A stretch of 64,000 nucleotides of DNA from Lachnospiraceae bacterium (GTDB lineage Bacteria > Bacillota > Clostridia > Lachnospirales > Lachnospiraceae): the NCBI GenBank assembly GCA_017938405.1, contig JAGBBP010000036.1:62001-126000 (forward strand), written 5' to 3'. Position numbers and translations under genes: made by a program. Below, piece after piece: positions 7,862 through 15,718 of this stretch. The notes beneath the pieces are model-generated. The model was given only the letters and a program-made list of their open reading frames with translations. It searched no databases and was not told where the DNA came from. Positions within the stretch are counted from its first letter, which is position 1; each line of letters begins with the position of its first letter.

Positions 7862-8878
7862 CTAGTGTATTCCCACATACCCCGTCTCCTCAATAATCCT
7901 CTGCCCTTCCTCGGACAAAATCCAGTCAATGAGCACAGGAATATTCTCGTTGGTATTGTCGGCACGATAGATGGCATAAAACTGTGCAATCACCGGATAG
8001 GTGCCGTTCTTGATATTTTCCGTACTTGGATATACGCCGTTTAAGGACAACATCTTAACGTTTTCGTTCCCCACCATGTCGTTCATATAGTACCGGAAGG
8101 AAAAACCAATGGAGCCGCCGGTCAGGGCAAAGGGGGATTTTCCCTTGATTTTCTGTCCCTTCATAAAGGAGTCCATGGCGCTCTGACTGCCGCTTCCCGC
8201 CAGACGGGACACCGGATTGATAATGCGGTTGACGCCGCCCACATCTTTCCAGTTGGTGTATTCTCCGGAATAAATGCTACGAATTTGCTCTACCGTAAGG
8301 TTGTCCACCGGATTGTTTTCATTAACAAAGAACACAAAGCCCTCCAGACCAATGGGTACGTAAACCAGTTCTACGCCTTTTTCCTCTGCGTACTTCTTCT
8401 GGTCTGCCGAAGGTGCTGCACAAAACAAAATGTCCGTGGTGCCGTCCACAATAGCCTCATAGCCTCTTACGGTGTTTTTGTATTGCATTTTACTGTCTTT
8501 TGCAAAGTTCTCCCCATAAAAATTATCATCAGAAAATACTCCTCCTTCAAAGGTAACGGAACCTTCCGGATATACATTGTCCACAAAGGCCGCATACACC
8601 GGCACCAGAGCCGCTGCGCCGTCCAGCACCGGCAGGTTTTCGGTTAATTTCAAAGAAGAATCGATGCGTACCAGATCAGAATCCGGATTGTGCGGCAAAT
8701 AAGCCGCCACATCAATCATTTTTGCCTGGGAAGTATCACTGAAATTGTTGGCAAGACGCCGGGTCAGAACGAAATAAATACTGAAATTAAACACAGCAAA
8801 TACCGAAACGATCAGTAATAAAACCGATAGCTGTTTCAACAACTTCATTGTTGATTGCTTCGAAGATACGCTTGCCAT
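7862..8878 (-). CDS. PstS-like substrate-binding protein, membrane-anchored
   Basis: A periplasmic-binding-protein-type fold of the PBP/phosphate-binding superfamily: an uncleaved-looking hydrophobic anchor at about residues 12-34, then VRGYEAIVDGTTDILFCAAPS, LTVEQIRSIYSGEYTNWKDVGG and RLAGSGSQSAMDSF, which are hallmark PstS-like segments. No Lys-Cys lipobox is seen. The start at 8878 (SD AAAGGAG, 11 bases) is chosen over the open frame that begins at 8974 and would run through the preceding small gene. There are no pstCAB genes nearby, so the ligand (phosphate or other) and whether it serves transport or sensing are unknown. It follows two small membrane-protein genes. Confidence 0.8.
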   Translation of the reverse strand: MASVSSKQSTMKLLKQLSVLLLIVSVFAVFNFSIYFVLTRRLANNFSDTSQAKMIDVAAYLPHNPDSDLVRIDSSLKLTENLPVLDGAAALVPVYAAFVDNVYPEGSVTFEGGVFSDDNFYGENFAKDSKMQYKNTVRGYEAIVDGTTDILFCAAPSADQKKYAEEKGVELVYVPIGLEGFVFFVNENNPVDNLTVEQIRSIYSGEYTNWKDVGGVNRIINPVSRLAGSGSQSAMDSFMKGQKIKGKSPFALTGGSIGFSFRYYMNDMVGNENVKMLSLNGVYPSTENIKNGTYPVIAQFYAIYRADNTNENIPVLIDWILSEEGQRIIEETGYVGIH

Positions 8879-8880
8879 AC

Positions 8881-9021
8881 CTACCACAGCTCCTTTCCGA
8901 TAAAATAAATAATGGAGCAATGTTGGTACGCATGGATTGCATAAATCATATGTACAATCGTCAAAATCAGACACAGGCTCACAAGAGCCAATGCCACTCT
9001 TTGAAAGATTTTGGATTTCAT
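8881..9021 (-). CDS. Small membrane protein (46 aa) before the PstS-like gene
   Basis: A 46-residue protein with one membrane span (about residues 8-28, ALALVSLCLILTIVHMIYAI) and a short tail with a histidine/cysteine pair. TAGGAGGGTG precedes the ATG at an ideal distance, and its stop lies 2 bases from the PstS-like start, so the two are translationally coupled. It may be an accessory subunit of that binding protein. No known domain is recognised. Confidence 0.68.
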   Translation of the reverse strand: MKSKIFQRVALALVSLCLILTIVHMIYAIHAYQHCSIIYFIGKELW

Positions 9022-9049
9022 AAACACCCTCCTACCGCTATTTATACGC

Positions 9050-9298
9050 TTACATGTAGGCAACTGCCATAAACATCAATGCCATAAATCCAAGTACTAC
9101 CGCTAACAAAACGCCCATAATCACAGAAGAAACGATGAAAACCTTTTTGGCCGCTTTTTTTCTTTGTTCATTGGAATCGTTCGGTTCGGCCGCATACTTT
9201 TTCTTTGCATCGAAGTAATCACAAAGACTTACAAAGAATAATACAATTGCACTAATCGGTATGATATAAATAAGTGACCTTAATAAAAATCCCCACAT
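9050..9298 (-). CDS. Small two-span membrane protein
   Basis: An 82-residue protein with hydrophobic segments at about residues 5-25 and 52-80 around a charged, cytoplasmic-looking middle (DAKKKYAAEPNDSNEQRKK). A strong AGGAGGAG precedes the ATG. It lies 28 bases before the 46-residue gene and just after rsfS, so it belongs to the same minus-strand unit. No family is recognised. Confidence 0.68.
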   Translation of the reverse strand: MWGFLLRSLIYIIPISAIVLFFVSLCDYFDAKKKYAAEPNDSNEQRKKAAKKVFIVSSVIMGVLLAVVLGFMALMFMAVAYM

Positions 9299-9337
9299 AA
9301 AAAACTCCTCCTAAAACTGTAATCCCGAACCGGTATC

Positions 9338-9691
9338 TTATAAACTCTCCGGTTCGATTGCCTTACCGTCTCTCCAAATACGCTCCAAATCATAGAACAA
9401 GCGATCCTCTCTGGAGAAAATATGGATGACTACGTCGTTAAAATCCATCAAAATCCATCCGGAGGAACGAATTCCTTCGATGCGCTCCGCATGAATCTTA
9501 TTCTTAGCCAAGGCATCAGTTACCTCATCCACCATTGCCTCTACCTGAGAAGAATTGGTGCCGTTTGCGATTACAAAGTAGTCCGAAATTACGGAAACCT
9601 CGGAAATATCAATAATCTTAATATCCTCTGCCTTCTTGTCATCCAGCGCCTTATAGGCAATTTTTACGATTTCTTTTGCTCTGTCGGTCAT
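9338..9691 (-). CDS. rsfS: Ribosomal silencing factor RsfS
   Basis: This protein binds L14 on the 50S subunit and blocks subunit joining in starved or stationary cells. The 117-residue product shows the family core: ISEVSVISDYFVIANGTNSSQVEAM is the signature region, then GWILMDFNDVVIHIF and the closing YDLERIW. The ATG at 9691 (SD GGAGGG) is chosen; the frame extends to a TTG that is part of the ribosome site. It is directly downstream of nadD-yqeK, the usual arrangement in Firmicutes. Confidence 0.95.
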   Translation of the reverse strand: MTDRAKEIVKIAYKALDDKKAEDIKIIDISEVSVISDYFVIANGTNSSQVEAMVDEVTDALAKNKIHAERIEGIRSSGWILMDFNDVVIHIFSREDRLFYDLERIWRDGKAIEPESL

Positions 9692-9706
9692 AGCATGTCC
9701 CTCCAA

Positions 9707-10900
9707 TTACTTATTTTCATATTTTATGCGGTATTCCTCAAATGTCTCCGCCGTAGTCATATCCGTTTCCTGTCCGCGACTCTCCAGATACCGCAGCGTA
9801 TTTTTTAATGCCAGATACACCGCTTTATCAATATCCTCAAAGGCAATCCGGCGAATTTCATTTAACTCCGGCTCGGTCGGCTGGGTACGGAACGGTTCCA
9901 GATAATCTGCTAAGAATACAATCTTTTCCAAATCCGTCATTCCCGGACGTCCCGTAGTATGATAGGAAATGGCAGAAAGAATTTCTCCGTCTGTAATAAA
10001 ATACTTGGTTCTTGCGTAAAAAGCTCCCAGCTTCCCATGAAGTAAAAAGCCGTTCCGACGCTCTACTTCTGTGACGGAAATCGCATATTTATCGCAATCC
10101 GCCACTAACTGCTCGTCCGGATATGCCTTGGCACAATCATGTAAAATTCCGGCAATCAGTGCACGTTCCGGGCTGTGTCCCAGAGAAACCGCATAGGCTG
10201 CCGCCAAGTGAGCCACCGCCACGGAATGCAAATAACGCTTTCCAGGTAAAATTGTCTGCATTTCTTCGTCTAAATCAGCAAAGGTGATTTTGTCATAGAG
10301 ACGATTGGTAATCAAGTACTCCCATACCGTTTCCGGTAAAAACTGTTTTACCCGTTCTTTTTCACCGGTGTAAAATGCGGTTCGGATTTCGTTGGAAGAA
10401 ATGGGATGGTCGGGAAGTATTACCGTGCCTACCTCAGCCTTCGGAAACTGTCTGCGGAGGCCTTCTGCAGCCTCGTTTACGGCCTCTGCTTCGTATCCTG
10501 CCCTACCGGCCCCCAGAAGCGCCGCAAGCTCTAAAATCCGCTCCGGGCGGCGCCAACTCTTGAATTTAATCAAAGAGTCTCCGCCTACAATGAAATAAAA
10601 CTTTACATCCGGATATGCTTTCGTTAAAAGCTCCAACGTATCTGCGGTATAGGTAAGACCCCCCCGCTTAAGTTCATAGTCGGAAACCCGGAATTTTTCG
10701 TTTTCTTTTGCAACCAGAGCCGTCATGGCAAGGCGGTGTTCTTCGGAAAGCATGGCAAAATGCGACTTGTGGGGCGGAAGTTTTGACGGCATCAGCCATA
10801 CTTCCTCCAAGTCGTATTGCTCCATTGCAGCCTGTCCTAAGGCTAAATGGCCCTTATGAATCGGGTTAAAGGTCCCCCCTAAGATTCCGATTTTCTTCAT
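9707..10900 (-). CDS. nadD: NadD-YqeK fusion: nicotinate-nucleotide adenylyltransferase plus HD hydrolase
   Basis: Residues 1-200 are NadD, which makes nicotinate adenine dinucleotide in NAD synthesis: GGTFNPIHKGHL carries the HxGH nucleotidyltransferase motif and ISSNEIR is the second signature. Residues of about 210-390 are YqeK, an HD-domain hydrolase of Ap4A-type dinucleotides: KRYLHSVAVAHLA, GILHDCAK (HD) and SYHTTGRPGM. In Bacillus the two are separate adjacent genes; here the reading frame is continuous. The ATG at 10900 follows CGGAG. It lies between yhbY and rsfS. Confidence 0.93.
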   Translation of the reverse strand: MKKIGILGGTFNPIHKGHLALGQAAMEQYDLEEVWLMPSKLPPHKSHFAMLSEEHRLAMTALVAKENEKFRVSDYELKRGGLTYTADTLELLTKAYPDVKFYFIVGGDSLIKFKSWRRPERILELAALLGAGRAGYEAEAVNEAAEGLRRQFPKAEVGTVILPDHPISSNEIRTAFYTGEKERVKQFLPETVWEYLITNRLYDKITFADLDEEMQTILPGKRYLHSVAVAHLAAAYAVSLGHSPERALIAGILHDCAKAYPDEQLVADCDKYAISVTEVERRNGFLLHGKLGAFYARTKYFITDGEILSAISYHTTGRPGMTDLEKIVFLADYLEPFRTQPTEPELNEIRRIAFEDIDKAVYLALKNTLRYLESRGQETDMTTAETFEEYRIKYENK

Positions 10901-10974
10901 ACAAGCTCCGTTTCCGTTGACTGCACAATCAACTGTTTCCAATCAGAATTTGCCTTAATCGGCAACTGTACCAA

Positions 10975-11271
10975 TCACTTCGGAAGTACAATCTTTCTCT
11001 TTTCCGGTTGTCTCGCTTCACGGTACAACACAATCTTTCTTCCGATAACCTGTACCACTTCGGAATCCGTGTTTTCACCGATGGCGTAAGCCAGTTCCTT
11101 CGGCTCATCCAGACAATTCTTTAATACATTAATCTTAATCAATTCTCTGGCTTCTAATGCCTCTTCCACACTTTCCAAATACTCTGTGGTCAAGCCTCCC
11201 TTGCCGATTTGAAATATCGGATCAATATTCATGGCAAGGCCCTTTAAATATGCTCTCTGTTTTGTAGTCAT
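10975..11271 (-). CDS. yhbY: YhbY-type RNA-binding protein (CRM domain)
   Basis: A 98-residue single CRM-domain protein that associates with pre-50S ribosomes. The hallmark is QIGKGGLTTEYLESVEEAL, with the GxxG loop, followed by IKINVLKNC and VVQVIGRKIVLYR. The second ATG (11271) is preferred because GAGGGA precedes it; the first has no ribosome site. It lies between obgE and nadD in the conserved ribosome-assembly cluster. Confidence 0.93.
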   Translation of the reverse strand: MTTKQRAYLKGLAMNIDPIFQIGKGGLTTEYLESVEEALEARELIKINVLKNCLDEPKELAYAIGENTDSEVVQVIGRKIVLYREARQPEKRKIVLPK

Positions 11272-11316
11272 AGTATCCCTCATTTATATCTGTTGAATCA
11301 CATCTATATGCAACCG

Positions 11317-12606
11317 TTATTTATAATAATCGAACTGCAGACCATACATGCGCACCGTATCGCCGTCCTGAATGCCCATAGCCTCCAGTTCTTCCAAAAT
11401 ACCGTTGTTCTTTAAGAAGTTCTGGAAGAATTCGAAGCCCTTCTCGGAATCGATATTGGTGTAGCCCAGCATCTTTTCGATACGCGGACCTTCTACCACA
11501 TACATCTTGTCCTTTTCGTCGTATTCCACCGTATACGGCTCATTCGGCAGGGTCAGATTGTCCAAAGAGAATTCCCGCTCGAACACAATCGGATCTTCCT
11601 TTGTTTCCGCTAACATCTTTGCCGCCGCATACAGAAGCTCTTTTACGCCCTTACCGCTGACTGCGGAAATGGAATAAATCGGGTAGCCTTCTTCCTTAAA
11701 AGCCTCCCGAAGCTTGTTTACCGCCTCTTCCGCTTCTTCCGGAAGCATAACATCCGTTTTATTTGCGGCGATAATTTGCGGTTTCTTCGCTAAATTCGGA
11801 TCGTAAGCTGCCAGTTCCGCATTAATCGTTTTAATATCCTCAATCGGATCGCGGCCCTCTGTGGAAGCGACATCTACCACATGGATAATCACGCGGGTAC
11901 GCTCCACATGGCGTAAAAACTCATGACCGAGACCGATGCCCTCGGAAGCACCTTCGATAAGTCCCGGAATATCCGCAATAACAAAGCCGTTGGCACCGTC
12001 CATATCCACCACGCCAAGGTTCGGGTTCAGGGTGGTAAAATGATAATTTGCAATCTTCGGCTTTGCATTGGTAACGCGGGATAAGAAGGTAGATTTTCCT
12101 ACATTCGGGAAACCGACCAAGCCTACGTCAGCAATCACCTTTAGCTCCAGAATTACGTTTAATTCCTGGGCATCCTGACCCGGCTGCGCATACTTCGGCA
12201 CCTGCATGGTTGCGGTAGCATAATGCTGATTTCCTTTGCCGCCGCGGCCGCCTCGCAAAATCACTTCACGGCGGTTTTCATGGGACATATCGGTAATGAC
12301 CTTTCCGGTCTCCTTTTCTTTGATTACGGTACCTTCCGGCACCTTTAAAATCTTATCCGCACCATTTTTGCCGGTACAACGGTTGGTTCCGCCGTTTTCG
12401 CCGTCTTCCGCACAGTACTTCCTGACAAAACGAAAATCTGCCAGCGTATTCAGTCCTTCGTCCACTTCGAAAATAATGTCGCCGCCCTTGCCGCCGTCAC
12501 CGCCGTTGGGACCGCCGGCAGCTACAAAAAGCTCACGACGGAAAGATACACTGCCGTCACCGCCCTTGCCGGAACGAATATATATTTCAGCTCTATCTGC
12601 AAACAT
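11317..12606 (-). CDS. obgE: GTPase Obg (ObgE/CgtA)
   Basis: Ribosome-associated GTPase in 50S assembly and stress signalling. The N-terminal glycine-rich Obg fold (residues 1-158, e.g. RSGKGGDGSVSFRRE) is followed by a G domain with GFPNVGKSTF (P-loop), DIPGLIEGA (G3) and NKTD (G4), and then a C-terminal OCT domain from about residue 350. The 429-residue length and domain order match Bacillus Obg. SD AGGAGG is nine bases before the ATG. A terminator-like hairpin (12619-12664) separates it from rpmA. Confidence 0.97.
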   Translation of the reverse strand: MFADRAEIYIRSGKGGDGSVSFRRELFVAAGGPNGGDGGKGGDIIFEVDEGLNTLADFRFVRKYCAEDGENGGTNRCTGKNGADKILKVPEGTVIKEKETGKVITDMSHENRREVILRGGRGGKGNQHYATATMQVPKYAQPGQDAQELNVILELKVIADVGLVGFPNVGKSTFLSRVTNAKPKIANYHFTTLNPNLGVVDMDGANGFVIADIPGLIEGASEGIGLGHEFLRHVERTRVIIHVVDVASTEGRDPIEDIKTINAELAAYDPNLAKKPQIIAANKTDVMLPEEAEEAVNKLREAFKEEGYPIYSISAVSGKGVKELLYAAAKMLAETKEDPIVFEREFSLDNLTLPNEPYTVEYDEKDKMYVVEGPRIEKMLGYTNIDSEKGFEFFQNFLKNNGILEELEAMGIQDGDTVRMYGLQFDYYK

Positions 12607-12618
12607 CTAAAACCTCCT

Positions 12619-12664
12619 GAAAAAACATAAACCCTAAATTCAAATCAAAGAATTCAGGGTTTAT
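12619..12664 (-). terminator. Intrinsic terminator/attenuator between rpmA and obgE
   Basis: ATAAACCCTAAATTC (12627-12641) pairs with GAATTCAGGGTTTAT (12650-12664) with one mismatch; on the minus strand a run of six T follows. It would end or attenuate the rplU-prp-rpmA message before obgE. Confidence 0.72.
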
Positions 12665-12685
12665 CGTGTCTCATTTCGTTAGGAC

Positions 12686-12973
12686 TTATTCAGCGTCTAC
12701 CGGATATACGGAAGCCTGCTTCTTATCGCGTCCCTTTCTCTCAAACTTTAAAACACCGTCAACCAGTGCATATAACGTATCATCGCCACCGCGACCAACG
12801 TTTACACCCGGATGAATCTTGGTACCACGCTGTCTGTAAAGAATGTTGCCGGCAAGTACGAACTGACCGTCAGCACGCTTCGCACCGAGACGCTTGGACT
12901 CGGAATCTCTGCCGTTCTTCGTGGAACCTACACCCTTTTTATGAGCGAAAAACTGAAGGTTCATCTTAAACAT
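12686..12973 (-). CDS. rpmA: Ribosomal protein L27 with cleavable N-terminus
   Basis: A 95-residue large-subunit protein whose N-terminal tail reaches the peptidyl-transferase centre. It starts [17 protein letters not shown]: the LQFF segment before Ala-His-Lys is the Firmicutes prepeptide that the protease Prp removes. The gene for Prp is immediately upstream. The start at 12973 has AAGGAGG eight bases away; the frame extends to 13006 without support. Confidence 0.97.
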   Translation of the reverse strand: MFKMNLQFFAHKKGVGSTKNGRDSESKRLGAKRADGQFVLAGNILYRQRGTKIHPGVNVGRGGDDTLYALVDGVLKFERKGRDKKQASVYPVDAE

Positions 12974-12986
12974 GACCCATACCTCC

Positions 12987-13340
12987 TTATGAATTCTGAA
13001 AATCAATACGTAAATACTTTTCTCCGTACTCTTCCTGAATGCCCTGTAATCCCAAAATCAAAGATTTTAGAAGAATTATAGTCTCAGGACTTCGTTCGGA
13101 AACAATCCTGAAATCAATCAATCCTCTCTTTTCGTGCTCGTTGTAATCAAATACATCCGAGGTAAAGGAATGAATCGAATTCATGGTGTTCATTACCAGC
13201 GCCGAAACCGCCGCACATACGATATCTTTGCCTTTCTTGGCAAACCCTGCATGTCCTTCGATACGGAATCCGGTAACGGACTCTAAGTTAACTTTGACTT
13301 CTTGCTCGATTTCTTTTGCGAAAAATGTAATCGTAATCAT
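12987..13340 (-). CDS. prp: Ribosomal-processing cysteine protease Prp
   Basis: This protease removes the N-terminal prepeptide of L27 during ribosome assembly. The 117-residue product has the catalytic histidine at 30 (EGHAGFA) and the cysteine at 42 (DIVCAAVS), both with the family spacing. It sits between rplU and rpmA as in other Firmicutes. No clear ribosome site precedes its ATG, 12 bases after the rplU stop, so translation is probably coupled. Confidence 0.95.
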   Translation of the reverse strand: MITITFFAKEIEQEVKVNLESVTGFRIEGHAGFAKKGKDIVCAAVSALVMNTMNSIHSFTSDVFDYNEHEKRGLIDFRIVSERSPETIILLKSLILGLQGIQEEYGEKYLRIDFQNS

Positions 13341-13352
13341 GAGAATCGAAAA

Positions 13353-13661
13353 TTAAGCGTTGATCTTGTCAATCTTAACCTTGGTGTAAGCCTGTCTGTG
13401 ACCATTCTTCTTATGGTAACCGGACTTTCTCTTGTAACGATAAACAATAACCTTCTTCGCCTTGCCTTCCTCTACTACGGTAGCGGAAACACTTGCACCG
13501 GCAACGGTCGGATTTCCTACGGAAAGGGAACCGTTATTCACAGCAAGAACACGATCAAAAGTAACCGTATTACCAGCTTCAACGCCGAGCTTCTCAACCT
13601 TAATTACGTCGCCTTCGGCAACTTTGTACTGTTTACCACCTGTTGCAATGATTGCGTACAT
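13353..13661 (-). CDS. rplU: Ribosomal protein L21
   Basis: A 102-residue 23S rRNA-binding protein. [18 protein letters not shown] at the start and [14 protein letters not shown] near the end are diagnostic. SD AGGAGG precedes the ATG at 13661. It is the first gene of the rplU-prp-rpmA unit, with a strong promoter and a leader of about 90 bases. Confidence 0.97.
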   Translation of the reverse strand: MYAIIATGGKQYKVAEGDVIKVEKLGVEAGNTVTFDRVLAVNNGSLSVGNPTVAGASVSATVVEEGKAKKVIVYRYKRKSGYHKKNGHRQAYTKVKIDKINA

Positions 13662-13750
13662 CTGATGGCACCTCCTATTTACAATACTCGCCAACTTTGG
13701 TGTCTGCTCCTAAAAAAAGACAGAACTTGAACCTCGTTGTGCGGCACACT
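13662..13750 (-). ncRNA. 5' leader of rplU, probable L21 leader
   Basis: The minus-strand transcript from the 13756-13784 promoter has about 90 untranslated bases with short complementary blocks (GTGTGCCGCAC near the 5' end, and CTGTC/GGAGCAGAC around a T run). Structured L21 leaders are known in Firmicutes at this position and repress the operon when L21 is in excess. I could not fold it against the family model. Confidence 0.45.
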
Positions 13751-13755
13751 AGATT

Positions 13756-13784
13756 AATATAACACGGTTCACAAGGGATGTCAA
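13756..13784 (-). promoter_or_regulatory. rplU-prp-rpmA promoter
   Basis: TTGACA (13779-13784) and TATATT (13756-13761) on the minus strand, 17 bases apart. Confidence 0.82.
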
Positions 13785-13803
13785 GCAGTTTTTTCTACAT
13801 TTT

Positions 13804-13839
13804 TACAAAAAGTAGCCCATATATTTCTACATGGGCTAC
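13804..13839 (-). terminator. Terminator of ddh
   Basis: GTAGCCCAT (13812-13820) and ATGGGCTAC (13831-13839) form a perfect 9-bp stem followed by TTTTT on the minus strand. Confidence 0.82.
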
Positions 13840-13878
13840 ACAAGTTTACATAAATATATTATTGATTCTTTTCAACAG

Positions 13879-14862
13879 TTACAGCAAACTCTTTCTTAAC
13901 TCTTCCCCGCTCTGCGGATGTAAATACGCCGGAGCAATATCAAGAACGGTCTTACAACCGAACTGTCCTTCCTTAGAAAGGCGATATGCTGCTCTTGCAT
14001 AAGCCACCAATACACTGGAGGTAAATTCCGGATTGGAGTCAAGCTGCAAACGATACTCGATGACATGGTGATTCTCGTTATTTGCGCCGGTGGTGCCGGA
14101 ACGGAATACCATACCGCCATGTGCAATGCCGCTGTGGTCGCGCTTTAACTCTTCTTCGCTAATAAAATGCACCGTAGTGTTATAGTCTGCAAAGTAATTC
14201 GGCATGGTAACAATAGCCTGCTCGATGGCTGCAAGGTCTGCGCCCTCTTCCGCTACCACAAAGCATTCTCTGGTGTGCTTCTCGCGGGTGGTAAGCTCCG
14301 GATTCTCGCCGGCACGTACACTGGCTACTGCGGCCTCTACCGGAATGGTGTACTGCTTTGCATCCTTAACGCCCGGAATACGACGGATAGCATCGGAATG
14401 CCCCTGGCTTACGCCCTTGCCCCAGAAGGTATAATCCTTGCCATTCGGTAAAACCGCCTGACCATAGCAACGATTCAAAGAAAACATTCCCGGGTCCCAG
14501 CCAACGGAAATCACACTAACCTTCTTTGCTTCCTTGCTAGCCGTATCTACGTTAGCGAAGTGCTCAGGAATACGGGCATGGGTATCAAAACTGTCAATGA
14601 CATTAAAGTACTTTGCAAACTCCGGAGTCTGCTCCGGCAAATCGTTGGCACTGCCGCCACATAACACCATAACATCAATCTGATCCTGCATCGTAACCGC
14701 ATCTTCCATTTTATAAACCGGAATCCCGGTACGGGTTTTAATTGTACTCGGGTCTCTTCTTGTAAATAATGCTACCAGCTCACAATCTTCGGTTGCATTC
14801 ACTGCTGTCTCTACTCCGCGGCCAAGGTTGCCGTAGCCTACGATTCCAATTCTAATCTTCAT
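13879..14862 (-). CDS. ddh: meso-Diaminopimelate dehydrogenase
   Basis: This NADPH-dependent enzyme interconverts tetrahydrodipicolinate and meso-DAP in one step, feeding lysine and peptidoglycan. The Rossmann motif GIVGYGNLGRGVE is at residues 6-18; DSFDTHARIPEH, SVGWDPGMFSLNR and FWGKGVSQGHSDAIRRI are family segments around the DAP site. The 327-residue length is typical. SD AGGAGG. It is monocistronic with a consensus promoter, an upstream TTGTAT-N6-ATACAA site and its own terminator. Its place between rplU and rng is unusual. Confidence 0.96.
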   Translation of the reverse strand: MKIRIGIVGYGNLGRGVETAVNATEDCELVALFTRRDPSTIKTRTGIPVYKMEDAVTMQDQIDVMVLCGGSANDLPEQTPEFAKYFNVIDSFDTHARIPEHFANVDTASKEAKKVSVISVGWDPGMFSLNRCYGQAVLPNGKDYTFWGKGVSQGHSDAIRRIPGVKDAKQYTIPVEAAVASVRAGENPELTTREKHTRECFVVAEEGADLAAIEQAIVTMPNYFADYNTTVHFISEEELKRDHSGIAHGGMVFRSGTTGANNENHHVIEYRLQLDSNPEFTSSVLVAYARAAYRLSKEGQFGCKTVLDIAPAYLHPQSGEELRKSLL

Positions 14863-14890
14863 AATCGTATCCTCCTAAAAAACTGTTCTT

Positions 14891-14919
14891 ATTATAATCC
14901 TGTCAAAAACAAATGTCAA
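14891..14919 (-). promoter_or_regulatory. ddh promoter (perfect consensus)
   Basis: TTGACA (14914-14919) and TATAAT (14891-14896), 17 bases apart, on the minus strand. Confidence 0.88.
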
Positions 14920-14924
14920 TAAAA

Positions 14925-14942
14925 TTGTATACAAGAATACAA
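14925..14942. promoter_or_regulatory. Predicted operator TTGTAT-N6-ATACAA upstream of ddh
   Basis: TTGTAT (14925-14930) and ATACAA (14937-14942) are perfect inverted half-sites, five bases upstream of the ddh -35 box. The same motif occurs at 15656-15673 and, with one mismatch, at 51459-51476. The shape resembles sites of GntR-type regulators; no such regulator is encoded in the window. Confidence 0.55.
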
Positions 14943-15002
14943 AGAATCTTATGCCACATCATAAAATGCTCCTATTTGTTTACATAATAAATGTATGGAT
15001 AA

Positions 15003-15560
15003 TTACTGGCCTTTTTCACTTCTTAATATGGAAAAATATAGCCTTCCCGTATAAGTTCCGTCCATATAAAAATAATCCCGAAGAGTACCTTCGTAGGTAA
15101 AACCGCACTTTTCAATCACACGTTTGGAAGCTGCATTGATTTCTTTGGTACAAATCTGCACTTTATGTAAATTCATTTGTTCAAAACCAAACCGAATCAC
15201 AGCCTTGGTAGCTTCAGTGGCATACCCCCTGCACTGAAAGGCAGAACCGATGCAATATTCGATTTCCGCAAAGTGATTTTTACTGTCTACGAGGAAATAT
15301 GCTATTTGACCGATGCAATCCCCTGTCTCTTTTAAAATAATTGCCCAGCGATAATAATCTTCTTTTTCATAAGAACCGATATATTTATCTAACAGTTCTC
15401 TTACCGCTTCTTTCGTCGTATAAACCGGCTCCGAATACATGGACTGTATCTTTTCATCCGCAATCCAGTGTTTCAGCATGGCAACATCATCTGTATAGGT
15501 AAAACGACGAAGCAGTAAACGGTCGGTTTCGATGGTGGATGTTCCTACGTGTGTCAGCAT
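15003..15560 (-). CDS. GNAT N-acetyltransferase (RimJ/RimL-like)
   Basis: A 185-residue acetyl-CoA-dependent acyltransferase. It opens with the RimL-type ETDRLLLRRFTYTD, has the acetyl-CoA loop in QCRGYATEATKAV and the NAASKRVIEKCGFTYEGTLRDY end typical of the family that acetylates ribosomal-protein or other N-termini. The real substrate is unknown. SD AGGAGGG before the ATG. It is a single gene with a near-consensus promoter and an operator shared with ddh. Confidence 0.88.
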   Translation of the reverse strand: MLTHVGTSTIETDRLLLRRFTYTDDVAMLKHWIADEKIQSMYSEPVYTTKEAVRELLDKYIGSYEKEDYYRWAIILKETGDCIGQIAYFLVDSKNHFAEIEYCIGSAFQCRGYATEATKAVIRFGFEQMNLHKVQICTKEINAASKRVIEKCGFTYEGTLRDYFYMDGTYTGRLYFSILRSEKGQ

Positions 15561-15587
15561 AATATCCCTCCTTTTAACAAATACAAT

Positions 15588-15605
15588 TTAAATACATGTA
15601 TACAA
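15588..15605. promoter_or_regulatory. Second, weaker operator-like site in the acetyltransferase leader
   Basis: TTAAATACATGTATACAA-type sequence keeps one good half-site (ATACAA) of the TTGTAT-N6-ATACAA motif between the -10 box and the gene. Confidence 0.3.
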
Positions 15606-15622
15606 TCTGTGCTTATGCGCTT

Positions 15623-15650
15623 ATTATAGCACTAAAATTGTATTTGTCAA
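15623..15650 (-). promoter_or_regulatory. Promoter of the acetyltransferase gene
   Basis: TTGACA (15645-15650) and TATAAT (15623-15628) on the minus strand, 16 bases apart. Confidence 0.78.
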
Positions 15651-15655
15651 TAACT

Positions 15656-15673
15656 TTGTATGCGTGTATACAA
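15656..15673. promoter_or_regulatory. Predicted operator TTGTAT-N6-ATACAA upstream of the acetyltransferase gene
   Basis: TTGTAT (15656-15661) and ATACAA (15668-15673) are perfect half-sites, again exactly five bases upstream of the -35 box, as at ddh. Confidence 0.55.
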
Positions 15674-15718
15674 TCTTTCTTAAAAAAGAATCTTCCAACT
15701 GTTTGAAGCGATACATCC

